64,000 bases of DNA from Brevibacillus centrosporus (GTDB taxonomy: Bacteria > Bacillota > Bacilli > Brevibacillales > Brevibacillaceae), in assembly GCF_003710815.1 (NCBI RefSeq), contig NZ_RHHP01000003.1, forward strand, positions 186,001 through 250,000, in the 5' to 3' direction. The notes beneath the pieces are model-generated. The model was not told where the DNA came from, made no database searches, and saw nothing but the letters and a program-made list of their open reading frames with translations. The translations under genes and the position numbers were made by a program. Positions 36,674 to 44,295 of this stretch are shown in pieces; within the stretch, counting starts at the first letter, position 1; each line of letters opens with the position of its first letter.

Positions 36674-37432
36674 TTAGCGGCTGCCGCCGTTGATATAAAT
36701 GACTTGACCAGACACATAGCTCGCATCGTCACTCACCAGATACGCCACCAGATTTGCTACGTCCTCCGGCTGACCCACACGCCGCAATGGGATTCGCTGC
36801 GAAGCCAGGCGCTGGTTTTCTTCAAAATCAGCCCCTACCCGCTCTGCTGTCTGGCGTGTCATGTCCGTCGCAATGAAGCCAGGAGCAACGGCATTGACGT
36901 TGATGTTAAATGGGCCAAGCTCTATAGCCAGTGTCTTCGTAAAGCCCTGCAAGCCTGCTTTTGCTGCGGAATAGTTGGCCTGCCCGCGATTGCCCAATGC
37001 AGAAGTGCTGCTCGTATTGACGATTTTTCCGTAGCGCTGTTCAACCATGTACTTTTGCGCCGCGCGACTGCACAGAAAGCTCCCCTTTAGATGCACGTTC
37101 ATGACCGTATCCCAGTCGTCATCGCTCATCTTGAAGAGCAGATTATCCCGCAGCACGCCTGCATTGTTCACCAGGATGTCGAGTCTGCCAAACTTGGCGG
37201 CCACTTTGGCAAAGGCTCCATCTACATCTTTCGAGTCTGCCACGTTGCAGCCGATGGCGATCGCTTCACCGCCCGCTTCCTGGATCGACTGCACGGTTTC
37301 CAGGCAGGCTTCCTCTTTCAGATCGATTACGCCCACCTTTGCACCGTCTTTCGCCAGTCTTCGTGCCGTCGCCGCTCCAATGCCGCGACCAGCCCCCGTC
37401 ACCACCGCTACCCTGCCTGTCAACTGCCCCAT
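36674..37432 (-). CDS. Short-chain dehydrogenase/reductase (FabG-like)
   Basis: Classical SDR of 252 aa, NAD(P)-dependent. Cofactor motif TGAGRGIG (residues 12-19), NNAG (89-92), catalytic Ser near 141-142, Tyr154 and Lys158 (YSAAK). The C-terminus VSGQVIYINGG is typical of 3-oxoacyl reductase-like members. Asp37 after beta-2 (VIDLKE) suggests NAD(H), consistent with oxidation of a hydroxyacyl-CoA. AAGGAGG before the ATG at 37432 fixes the start; the upstream 16 codons are excluded. Probable role: 3-hydroxyacyl-CoA dehydrogenase step of the cluster. Confidence 0.92.
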   Translation of the reverse strand: MGQLTGRVAVVTGAGRGIGAATARRLAKDGAKVGVIDLKEEACLETVQSIQEAGGEAIAIGCNVADSKDVDGAFAKVAAKFGRLDILVNNAGVLRDNLLFKMSDDDWDTVMNVHLKGSFLCSRAAQKYMVEQRYGKIVNTSSTSALGNRGQANYSAAKAGLQGFTKTLAIELGPFNINVNAVAPGFIATDMTRQTAERVGADFEENQRLASQRIPLRRVGQPEDVANLVAYLVSDDASYVSGQVIYINGGSR

Positions 37433-37448
37433 TCCCAAGCCTCCTTTT

Positions 37449-38381
37449 CTAAATCGCCCGATAGTGGGCCACCTTGCCAACCATCTGAACGGCAGCTCTA
37501 GCCTGCTCCTCCAGCAGGTCCAAATGCCCCTGAATTTCCGATAGCCCTAAAAAGATCGATCTTCCCTGTAAGAATGGAAAAAGTGCGTGGCTCAACTCAT
37601 AAACCGAATGTGGATTCTCTCTCAAATGCTCGTAGATCCGCTCGCAGCGCTCCATTTGTTCGGTAAAACGCTTGTCAATTACGCGCCGATGCCCGCAATA
37701 AGCGGTACCATGACCCGGATAGATGGTCTGAAACGACAAATCGTACGTTTTCCGTAACGACTCGCGCAGTTGGATGAGCGGCTTTTCTCTCTCTTCCTGC
37801 TCTTGATCTGGCGGAGTAATGAAAGCGTTTGCGGAAATGTGTTCCAGCAGGTAGTCACCGACGAATGCGTCCCCCGTCCTTTCATTCCACAAACAAATGT
37901 CGCTCTGACTATGTCCCGGCACATACAGTACTTTCAGCGCTGCACCACCGGCCATTACCGTATCGCCATCTTTCACGTACCGAACGTGCCTCCACTCTTT
38001 CTGGCGATAGGGCTGCCTGCGCTGAAAAATATCTGCGGCTCCACACCGCGCAATGAACGAGTCAAAAAATGATTCCGACTGCTCGTGAACAGCTTTGCAG
38101 CAAGCAAGCTGTCTTCTTGCCTGCTCGTGGACGTAAATCGGAATGTCTACGTGCCTCTGGATGTCTGCCACGCCGCCACAGTGATCGTCGTGCATATGGG
38201 TCACAATGATTTGCTGCAGGTCGTGAAGGGAAAGCCCATGCTTGGCTAAGCCTGCTTGCAGCTGCTCCAATGACGCTTGCCCAGGTATCCCGCTATCGAT
38301 CAGGGTAACGGGGTCACCCGCCAGCACGTAAACGTTCACGTCTCCTTCCATGTAGGTTGTTTCGATTTCAATTTGGATCAC
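37449..38381 (-). CDS. MBL-fold metallo-hydrolase, first of two in the cluster
   Basis: Metallo-beta-lactamase fold protein of 310 aa. The metal motif HMHDDH gives His62, His64, Asp66 and His67, with later ligands in VPGHSQSD and near the C-terminal PGHGTAYCGH. It probably hydrolyses an ester or thioester, for instance an acyl-CoA or lactone intermediate. The start appears to be GTG with only a weak ribosome binding site (the internal ATG at codon 11 is an alternative). A near-perfect sigma-54 promoter lies 60-80 bp upstream. The next gene, the SDR, follows after 16 bp. Confidence 0.85.
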   Translation of the reverse strand: MIQIEIETTYMEGDVNVYVLAGDPVTLIDSGIPGQASLEQLQAGLAKHGLSLHDLQQIIVTHMHDDHCGGVADIQRHVDIPIYVHEQARRQLACCKAVHEQSESFFDSFIARCGAADIFQRRQPYRQKEWRHVRYVKDGDTVMAGGAALKVLYVPGHSQSDICLWNERTGDAFVGDYLLEHISANAFITPPDQEQEEREKPLIQLRESLRKTYDLSFQTIYPGHGTAYCGHRRVIDKRFTEQMERCERIYEHLRENPHSVYELSHALFPFLQGRSIFLGLSEIQGHLDLLEEQARAAVQMVGKVAHYRAI

Positions 38382-38441
38382 CTCAGAGATTAGACGCCCC
38401 TCCCCTCAGTATCTATCTGAATGTTCACACTCTTTATCTTT

Positions 38442-38458
38442 AGCAACAACCGTGCCAG
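38442..38458 (-). promoter_or_regulatory. Sigma-54 (-24/-12) promoter inside the acyl-CoA cluster
   Basis: The minus strand reads CTGGCACGGTTGTTGCT, matching YTGGCACGRNNNTTGCW at every fixed position. Transcription would start near 38430 and run into the MBL, SDR and acyl-CoA dehydrogenase genes. It lies in the only long gap (215 bp) of the operon. Confidence 0.8.
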
Positions 38459-38596
38459 TGAAGAGCAAGCTGGAATCCCTCCTGCTGTTCCACCCTGTCA
38501 GCCTGCGCTGTGCCTTGCCAAGTCAAATTTGATTTGCTCCCCGTCTTTCAGATGCGTTCATCGTAAGCCACAACTGAGTAACTTATTTTTGACTCA

Positions 38597-39550
38597 TTAA
38601 TTCATTTTTGTTTCACTGCCCGCCTTTGCCGCGCCCACGAAGGCGGGACGCGTAAATTGGTCCACATGCTCCGGATTCAGCTTGTGAGCCATGGCGTACT
38701 CCAGAAAGTAATCACCCAACGGCTCTCCCTTGCGAATCATTCGCTTCAAATGCTTGGCAATTCCCATCTGCTCATTACGTACGATAAAGGCTGCTTGCCC
38801 ATGGTCCTTGCGAAAATAGATCACGTCCTGCAGGATCAGCTCTTCCGGCGAGCAGCCTTTTTTGATCGCCTGCTTGATCCGCTCCTCGCGACGCTCGATA
38901 ATCTCCAGGTACTGCTCCAGCTTCCTCGGATACTCCTCCCGTAATACCATGCCCTTCTGGTGGGAGGTGAGGAAGTATTTCGCGTCTACCTCTAGCGTCA
39001 TGCGAGCAGAAGCAATGAACTGATCGATATCGCTGTCAGGGCCAAAATACCAAGGCCCGAAGCTGGTCAAATCAATATCGCCGATCATCAGAATGCCATG
39101 CTCCGGGATATAGGGGCAGCAAAAACCCTCGCTGTGCCCAGGTGCATGGAGCATGATGACCGTCGTTCCTGACATGTTGATCTCCTGCTCATAGGGATAG
39201 ATCAGCTGGGGGGTTCCGGCTGCTTTTCTGGCATCCGTGCTGCCGCTTCCTCCAGTCTTCCTCATTTCCGCAAACTGCAGGAGCCTTGTGTAGTCATACG
39301 GATTGATCAAGATTTGCGTCTGATCAAACAAAGGCGTCCCACTCGTATGGTCAGGATGAAAGTGCGTCAAAAAAATTTGTCGGATCGACTGCTCCCGCAA
39401 ATAAGCGAAAACGGAAGGGCCGCCGCCGCAATCGATTAGTGTGCTCTCCCCACCACTCTTGTCGCGGATCAAAAGAGAGGTAGAGAATGGCGAACGGCTC
39501 TGACTCTCTCCGGGGACGATTTCCACGGGACCGATTTTTTTGTAATTCAT
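38597..39550 (-). CDS. MBL-fold metallo-hydrolase, second of two in the cluster
   Basis: Metallo-beta-lactamase fold protein, 317 aa, with THFHPDHTSG (His63, His65, Asp67, His68) and later metal ligands in HAPGHSEGF and GDIDLTSFGPWYFG. Related to the preceding MBL protein only in fold and motifs, not a recent duplicate. It starts 4 bp after etfA on the same strand, so the two are translationally close. A thioesterase or lactonase role in the same pathway is plausible. A stem-like repeat TGAGT-N12-ACTCA occurs just after its stop codon (about 38574-38596). Confidence 0.85.
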   Translation of the reverse strand: MNYKKIGPVEIVPGESQSRSPFSTSLLIRDKSGGESTLIDCGGGPSVFAYLREQSIRQIFLTHFHPDHTSGTPLFDQTQILINPYDYTRLLQFAEMRKTGGSGSTDARKAAGTPQLIYPYEQEINMSGTTVIMLHAPGHSEGFCCPYIPEHGILMIGDIDLTSFGPWYFGPDSDIDQFIASARMTLEVDAKYFLTSHQKGMVLREEYPRKLEQYLEIIERREERIKQAIKKGCSPEELILQDVIYFRKDHGQAAFIVRNEQMGIAKHLKRMIRKGEPLGDYFLEYAMAHKLNPEHVDQFTRPAFVGAAKAGSETKMN

Positions 39551-39554
39551 GACG

Positions 39555-40529
39555 TTACCCCTGTGTCAGCAGCACGTTTTGAAATTCCGCCGTCAGAAGC
39601 GGTACCACCTCAAAGAGATCGCCCACAATTCCATAATCCGCCACCTGAAAAATCGGAGCTTCCGGATCTTTATTGATAGCTACGATGCATTTGGAATTCG
39701 ACATTCCCGCCAAATGCTGAATCGCTCCAGAGATGCCGCAAGCAATGTACAGATCAGGGGTCACGACTTTTCCGGTCTGCCCGATCTGCATCGCATAGTG
39801 GCAGTATCCCGCATCGCAGGCACCGCGTGATGCGCCAACCGCACCTCCAAGTACGTCAGCAAGCTCCTTTAATACGGCAAAGCCTTCTGCGCTTTTGACC
39901 CCACGCCCGCCGGAAATGATGATCTTTGCTTCACTCAGATCGACACCGCCCGCCGTTTTGCGCACAATCTCTTTGACAATCGTTCGAATATCCTTGATCT
40001 CTGGCTGGAAGGGAACGATCTGCGTTTGCACTGGGTTCTCCACCGGCTGAAAGTTGTTGGCACGCAAGGTCGCAAAGATGACCCCTTCCTGGAATCCCCG
40101 CTTCTGAAATGCTTTTCCCGCGTAGATAGGACGGTCAAAGGCAATGCTCCCCTCTCTGTCTTCCATCGCGGTGCAATCGGTGAGCAGACCTAGCCCCAAA
40201 CGAGCCGCCACTCGAGGTGCGATCTCTTTTCCGATCGCGGTATGCCCCATCAGGATGACATCGGGAGAAATCGTTTGGACCAGCTGGAGCAGCGTTTGTA
40301 CATAGGCATCAGGCGTGTAAACAGCGAGGGCATCATCCTCCGCCACATACAGCTTGCTGGGACCGTACTTGCTGATGGCTTCCACATGAGCAGCTCCGCC
40401 ATTCCCGATGAGAGCGGCGACAACTTCCCCGCCTGCTGCCAGCTTCTGCGCCACCGTCAGCGCTTCAAATGAAACATTTCTCAGCTTTCCATCCTTTGTT
40501 TCCGCAAGCACCATGACTTTTTTTCCCAT
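39555..40529 (-). CDS. etfA: Electron transfer flavoprotein alpha subunit
   Basis: EtfA, 324 aa. It holds the FAD that shuttles electrons from acyl-CoA dehydrogenase to the membrane. The C-terminal FAD domain is canonical: GASRGACDAGY, QIGQTGKVVTPDLYIACGIS, then IQHLAGMSNSKCIVAINKDP. The N-terminal adenine nucleotide-like fold starts VMVLAETKDGKLRNVSFEAL. Follows etfB by 16 bp. Confidence 0.96.
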   Translation of the reverse strand: MGKKVMVLAETKDGKLRNVSFEALTVAQKLAAGGEVVAALIGNGGAAHVEAISKYGPSKLYVAEDDALAVYTPDAYVQTLLQLVQTISPDVILMGHTAIGKEIAPRVAARLGLGLLTDCTAMEDREGSIAFDRPIYAGKAFQKRGFQEGVIFATLRANNFQPVENPVQTQIVPFQPEIKDIRTIVKEIVRKTAGGVDLSEAKIIISGGRGVKSAEGFAVLKELADVLGGAVGASRGACDAGYCHYAMQIGQTGKVVTPDLYIACGISGAIQHLAGMSNSKCIVAINKDPEAPIFQVADYGIVGDLFEVVPLLTAEFQNVLLTQG

Positions 40530-40545
40530 GGGTATTCCTCCTCTA

Positions 40546-41313
40546 TTAGATGACTTTCGCTTCTTTGCGCAGCAGTTGGACCAGCTCGCTCACCTGCTGC
40601 CCGAAATCGCCGGCGAGGATTCGTCCCGCCTTTTTTTGCGGTGGATAAAATTGATCGAACACGACCGTCCGTGCAGCCAGCTCTTCTTTGTTCATTCCCA
40701 AATCATCGACAGTCAGGTACTCCAGCGGCTTTTTCTTCGCTTTCATAATGCCTGGCAGAGAAGGGTAGCGCGGCTCGTTTAATCCTTGCTGTGCTGTTAC
40801 CAGAAGGGGGAGTGGGACCTCGGCAATCTCGACGTCTCCTTCCACGTCGCGCTCGACGGTAGCTGTATCTCCCTCGATCACGAGCTTGGTCACCGCCGAA
40901 GCATGCGCGATACCCAAGGCCTCTGCAACGCGCAGCGCCACTTGGCCTGCTCCCGAATCTACTGCCATATTGCCCCCAATCACCAAGTCAAAGGGTCGTG
41001 TCTGAATCGCAGCCGCGAGCAGCTGGGCTATCGTCCATTCGTCACATTCGAGGTCTTCCGGATCAATCCGTACGCCACGGTCAGCTCCCATCGCTAATGC
41101 TGTGCGGATCGCATCCTCTGCCCGCTGCGGACCGACCGTGATCACCGTTACTTCACCGCCTACCTCTTCCCGCAGCTTGACAGCCTCTTCCACCGCGTAC
41201 TCGTCGTACGGGTTGATGATAAACTGCACGCCATCTTCACTGATTCTCCCATTCTGCAGGACGACTTTTTCTTCTGTATCAAATGTTTGCTTGAGCAGCA
41301 CCAAGATGTTCAT
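40546..41313 (-). CDS. etfB: Electron transfer flavoprotein beta subunit
   Basis: EtfB, 255 aa, the partner of EtfA that binds AMP structurally. Family motifs: MNILVLLKQTFDTEE, INPYDEYAVEEAVKLRE, ALAMGADRGVRI, and the loop PLLVTAQQGLNEPRYPSLPG, IMKAKKKP, which contains the acyl-CoA dehydrogenase recognition loop in other species. First gene of the acyl-CoA operon, with a sigma-54 promoter about 60 bp upstream. Confidence 0.96.
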   Translation of the reverse strand: MNILVLLKQTFDTEEKVVLQNGRISEDGVQFIINPYDEYAVEEAVKLREEVGGEVTVITVGPQRAEDAIRTALAMGADRGVRIDPEDLECDEWTIAQLLAAAIQTRPFDLVIGGNMAVDSGAGQVALRVAEALGIAHASAVTKLVIEGDTATVERDVEGDVEIAEVPLPLLVTAQQGLNEPRYPSLPGIMKAKKKPLEYLTVDDLGMNKEELAARTVVFDQFYPPQKKAGRILAGDFGQQVSELVQLLRKEAKVI

Positions 41314-41370
41314 TTGTGTCCCTCCCCTTTTTCCAGCCTTTTCGAAATGATGGATACGTAGGTTTCTTGA

Positions 41371-41387
41371 AGCACAAAGCGTGCCAA
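41371..41387 (-). promoter_or_regulatory. Sigma-54 (-24/-12) promoter of the etfB operon
   Basis: The minus strand reads TTGGCACGCTTTGTGCT, differing from YTGGCACGRNNNTTGCW at two weak positions while keeping the GG and GC doublets at the right distance. It lies between the activator gene and etfB. Confidence 0.75.
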
Positions 41388-41417
41388 AAGAAAGAGTGTT
41401 CTCCCCGTAGCAGGGAC

Positions 41418-41453
41418 AAAAAAAGACAGCCCTCCTGTCCCACGGAGGCTGCC
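41418..41453 (-). terminator. Terminator of the sigma-54 activator gene
   Basis: GGCAGCCTCC pairs with GGAGGGCTGTC on the minus strand (arms about 41425-41435 and 41444-41453), followed by TTTTTTTG. It separates the activator from the etfB promoter. Confidence 0.8.
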
Positions 41454-41473
41454 TGAATGCTTCTCGTTTTTCC

Positions 41474-43153
41474 TTACAGCTTGTATTTTTTCAGCTTTCT
41501 GACGATCGTCGCCTGACTCGTTCCCAGCTCCTCCGCCATCTTGTAGGTGCTATGGAACTTTTGTACGGCCAGCGCAAGAATCTCCCGCTCAGCGATCTCG
41601 GCAGCTTCTTTTAACGTCATCACTCTATTGAGTTCACTGGTTACGGAATGGCTTCCTGCACATTCACACTCGGCATAGTCTACGGGCAAATCCTCGACCA
41701 TGATAACACTTGACGGAACAGTGAGGACCAGACGCTCGACCAGATTCGTCAGCTCGCGGACGTTTCCCGACCACTTGTAATGGTAGAAGAAGCTCTCCAG
41801 CTTGTCATCGAATCGCTTCTCCGTGCTGTATTTGCGGTTCACTTTCTCGAGCACAGAATTGGCAAGCGGAACGATATCTTCCTTTCGCTCGCGAAGCGGC
41901 GGGATCGAAATCGGCAAGACGTTGAGCCGGAAAAACAGGTCTTCCCGAAACTTGCCCTCTGCCACCATCTGCTTCAGATCGCGGTTCGTAGCTGCGATCA
42001 AGCGCACGTCGATTTTTTTCGATTTCGTCGCACCGATGCGTTGAATTTCCTTTTCCTGCAGCACCCGCAGCAGCTTCACCTGAAGAGCGAGCGGCAGCTC
42101 ACCGACTTCATCCAAAAATAGCATGCCATTGTCCGCCAGCTCAAACATGCCCGGCTTGCCCGTTTTGTTGGCTCCCGTAAAGGCACCCGCCTCGTAGCCA
42201 AACAGCTCCGACTCCAGCAAATCGTAAGGGATCGCACCGCAGTTTACTTTGATGAACTCTCCCTTTTGGCTGCGCTTGGAGGACGCGTAGAGATGCCGGG
42301 CCAGCACGTCCTTTCCGACACCCGTTTCACCTAAAATGAGAACGGTCGCATCGACATCTGCCACCCGCTCTGCCATATCGTAAATATCAATCATTTGCTT
42401 GCTTTCGACGACGACATCCGAATCGATCAGCTTCAGCTTGCCTTTCAACAGGTCCAGCTCGCGGCGGTAATGGCTGTTCAATTCAAAGGCCCGCTGCAGC
42501 TCGTTGTAGTAGTGATTGACCTCCGTCAGATCTCTTACGTTCGTGATGATCTTGTCAATTTCCCCGTTTTCTTTCAAAATCGGGATCCCTGTCGCGAATG
42601 CCTTCCTCTCCGATAACTGATACACGTAGTCGACTCGCTTTCTCTCCTCCAGCACTTTTAAGGTAATGGAGCGTTTCAGCGTCCCTTCCTTGACCAAATC
42701 GGCTACATTGTGCCCCACAAAGCAGTGCTTGGGATAGCCAGTCATCTTTTCAATCGCTCTGTTGACCTTCAATGTCACACCCTTCTCGTCAGTGATGTAT
42801 ATCCCGTCATTGGAGCTTTCCATCACGGCCTCCAGCTGCGTTTCCAGATTGGCGATCTCTTGGCGCAGCTGCTGTACCGGTGTGGTATCCGCTACGATGT
42901 ACAAGGTGAACGGCTGCTCTTCTACCAGGATGGAATGGTGCAGCAAAACATAGGGACGGTTATGTAAGGTAACGGAAACAAGAAAGGATTCTTCTGGCTT
43001 CCACTGATCAAACACGGTTTTCACATCCGCACCAACCGTATCTCCACCAGCAAGTCTGGCAAAAAGGAAATTGTAATGCTCGATACAGTCCTCTGCATTC
43101 GTAATCACCAAAGGAAAGGGTAGAAACTCCAACCATTTTTGACAATGCTGCAC
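41474..43153 (-). CDS. PAS-containing sigma-54-dependent transcriptional activator
   Basis: An activator of 559 aa. N-terminal PAS-like regions (about 1-90 and 105-215, the latter with GIYITDEKGVTLKVNRAIEK), an AAA+ domain with Walker A GETGVGKD (275-282), the sigma-54 contact loop GAFTGA (323-328) and Walker B LFLDEVGE, then a C-terminal Fis-type helix (MAEELGTSQATIVRKLKKYKL). It opens sigma-54 promoters, two of which lie in the acyl-CoA operon directly downstream. The start is a GTG at 43153 preceded by a perfect AGGAGGG; the 30-codon upstream extension is excluded. A cre-like box lies 27-40 bp upstream, which would link the pathway to catabolite repression. Confidence 0.94.
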   Translation of the reverse strand: MQHCQKWLEFLPFPLVITNAEDCIEHYNFLFARLAGGDTVGADVKTVFDQWKPEESFLVSVTLHNRPYVLLHHSILVEEQPFTLYIVADTTPVQQLRQEIANLETQLEAVMESSNDGIYITDEKGVTLKVNRAIEKMTGYPKHCFVGHNVADLVKEGTLKRSITLKVLEERKRVDYVYQLSERKAFATGIPILKENGEIDKIITNVRDLTEVNHYYNELQRAFELNSHYRRELDLLKGKLKLIDSDVVVESKQMIDIYDMAERVADVDATVLILGETGVGKDVLARHLYASSKRSQKGEFIKVNCGAIPYDLLESELFGYEAGAFTGANKTGKPGMFELADNGMLFLDEVGELPLALQVKLLRVLQEKEIQRIGATKSKKIDVRLIAATNRDLKQMVAEGKFREDLFFRLNVLPISIPPLRERKEDIVPLANSVLEKVNRKYSTEKRFDDKLESFFYHYKWSGNVRELTNLVERLVLTVPSSVIMVEDLPVDYAECECAGSHSVTSELNRVMTLKEAAEIAEREILALAVQKFHSTYKMAEELGTSQATIVRKLKKYKL

Positions 43154-43179
43154 TTTGGTTCCCTCCTGAGTTTCATGAT

Positions 43180-43193
43180 CGAAAGCGTTTTCA
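43180..43193 (-). promoter_or_regulatory. cre-like box upstream of the sigma-54 activator
   Basis: The minus strand reads TGAAAACGCTTTCG, with one mismatch to TGWAANCGNTNWCA. Confidence 0.55.
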
Positions 43194-43333
43194 AATCGAC
43201 AGCTGACGAAAAGTCCACCAAGAAAAAACACACGAATGAGCAATCCCGTGCGAGCTTCCCTTGCTATTCAGTTTCCCTTAAATTGCCATTGTTTAAATAG
43301 TACAACATTTCTGAATACTTGTCTTGATCATTT

Positions 43334-43350
43334 TTGAATTTTTGATTCAA
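43334..43350. promoter_or_regulatory. Inverted repeat upstream of the activator gene
   Basis: TTGAAT-N5-ATTCAA, a perfect 6-bp inverted repeat in the activator's upstream region. It may be an operator; the binding protein is unknown. Confidence 0.3.
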
Positions 43351-43406
43351 CTTTGAATTACGGTCTTTTCCGTTCGCTTTAAAAATGATGTCTGTGTGGC
43401 TTCAGT

Positions 43407-43617
43407 GGAGAGGAGGAAAAGCGAGAAAACGCTCCGTTAGTAGGGCCACTTGCTACGGGGTCATCCCTGTCCGGCTCCATTCCAAAAGCGGACCCCGCGT
43501 CCAAAGTGGTCGTCTCTCGGATGCTTGTTCAGAGGTGGACGCTAAAGGCAGGTTCCGCTTTTTCCACTCCGCCTGGGCTGTGTCCCTAATGCCCTCCCTT
43601 TTTTCTCTCTTTTCCTC
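43407..43617. repeat. Tandem repeat copy 1 (211 bp core)
   Basis: First of three near-identical cores. Its ends are imperfect inverted repeats (GAGGAAAAGCGAGAAAA at the left, TTTTTTCTCTCTTTTCCTC at the right). An internal GCGTCC...GGACGC pair and AAAAGCGGACC...GGTTCCGCTTTT also match, so either strand could fold into a long hairpin. Open frames exist on both strands but have no ribosome binding site and are repeated with the unit. A spacer of 80 bp follows and is itself repeated. Confidence 0.85.
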
Positions 43618-43697
43618 AGCCATCTATTTTGATTGAACGGGCTTTTTGTGGGGCTATTCAGGGAGTTCATAGATAGATCTTTTCTTTCTGACTTTGC

Positions 43698-43906
43698 GGA
43701 GAGGAGGAAAAGCGAGAAAACGCTCCGTTAGTAGGGCCACTTGCTACGGGGTCATCCCTGTCCGGCTCCATTCCAAAAGCGGACCCCGCGCCCAAAGTGG
43801 TCGTCTCTCGGATGCTTGTTCAGAGGTGGACGCTAAAGGCAGGTTCCGCTTTTTCCACTCCGCCTGGGCTGTGTCCCTAATGCCCTCGCTTTTTTCTCTT
43901 TTCCTC
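43698..43906. repeat. Tandem repeat copy 2 (209 bp core)
   Basis: Second core, 291 bp after the first. Differences from copy 1 are few: GCGCCC instead of GCGTCC in the inner stem (still pairing by G-U on the minus strand), two bases lost in the right-hand CT run, and CTCGC for CTCCC. Followed by a 79-bp spacer almost identical to the first spacer. Confidence 0.85.
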
Positions 43907-43985
43907 AGCCATCTATTTTGATTGAACGGGCTTTTTGTGGGGCTATCAGGGAGTTCATAGATAGATCTTTTCTTTCTGACTTTGC

Positions 43986-44194
43986 GGAGAGGAGGAAAAG
44001 CGAGAAAACGCTCCGTTAGTAGGGCCACTTGCTACGGGGTCATCCCTGTCCGGCTCCATTCCAAAAGCGGACCCCGCGTCCAAAGTGGTCGTCTCTCGGA
44101 TGCTTGTTCAGAGGTGGACGCTAAAGGCAGGTTCCGCTTTTTCCACTCCGCCTGGGCTGTGTCCCTAATGCCCTCGCTTTTTTCTCTTTTCCTC
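43986..44194. repeat. Tandem repeat copy 3 (209 bp core)
   Basis: Third core, 288 bp after the second and nearly identical to it except that the inner stem is GCGTCC again. The spacer is absent on its right side: the sequence changes at TCCTCTGGCC, so the array ends here, about 60 bp before the fadF terminator. Confidence 0.85.
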
Positions 44195-44251
44195 TGGCCA
44201 GCTGATTGTTTTCGAGAATCAGCAAAGGCCTTCCTTGCGCCTTTATCAAAC

Positions 44252-44291
44252 CAAAAACCCCTCACGAACGATCCATCCCATCCGTGAGGGG
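44252..44291 (-). terminator. Terminator of the fadF gene
   Basis: CCCCTCACG (44258-44266) and CGTGAGGGG (44283-44291) pair perfectly and are followed by TTTTTGG on the minus strand, directly after the stop codon. Confidence 0.9.
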
Positions 44292-44295
44292 CTTG

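Noticed and set aside
37820..37833. cre-like TGAAAGCGTTTGCG inside the MBL gene
   Set aside because: Two mismatches and a position inside a coding region without a nearby promoter; too weak to list as a site.
43407..44194. Repeat array considered as CRISPR
   Set aside because: Units of about 209 bp with near-identical 80-bp spacers and no cas genes do not fit CRISPR, where repeats are short and spacers differ.
43385..44287. Three to six open frames within the tandem repeats on both strands
   Set aside because: They follow the repeat exactly, lack ribosome binding sites and are better explained as by-products of an open, structured DNA repeat.
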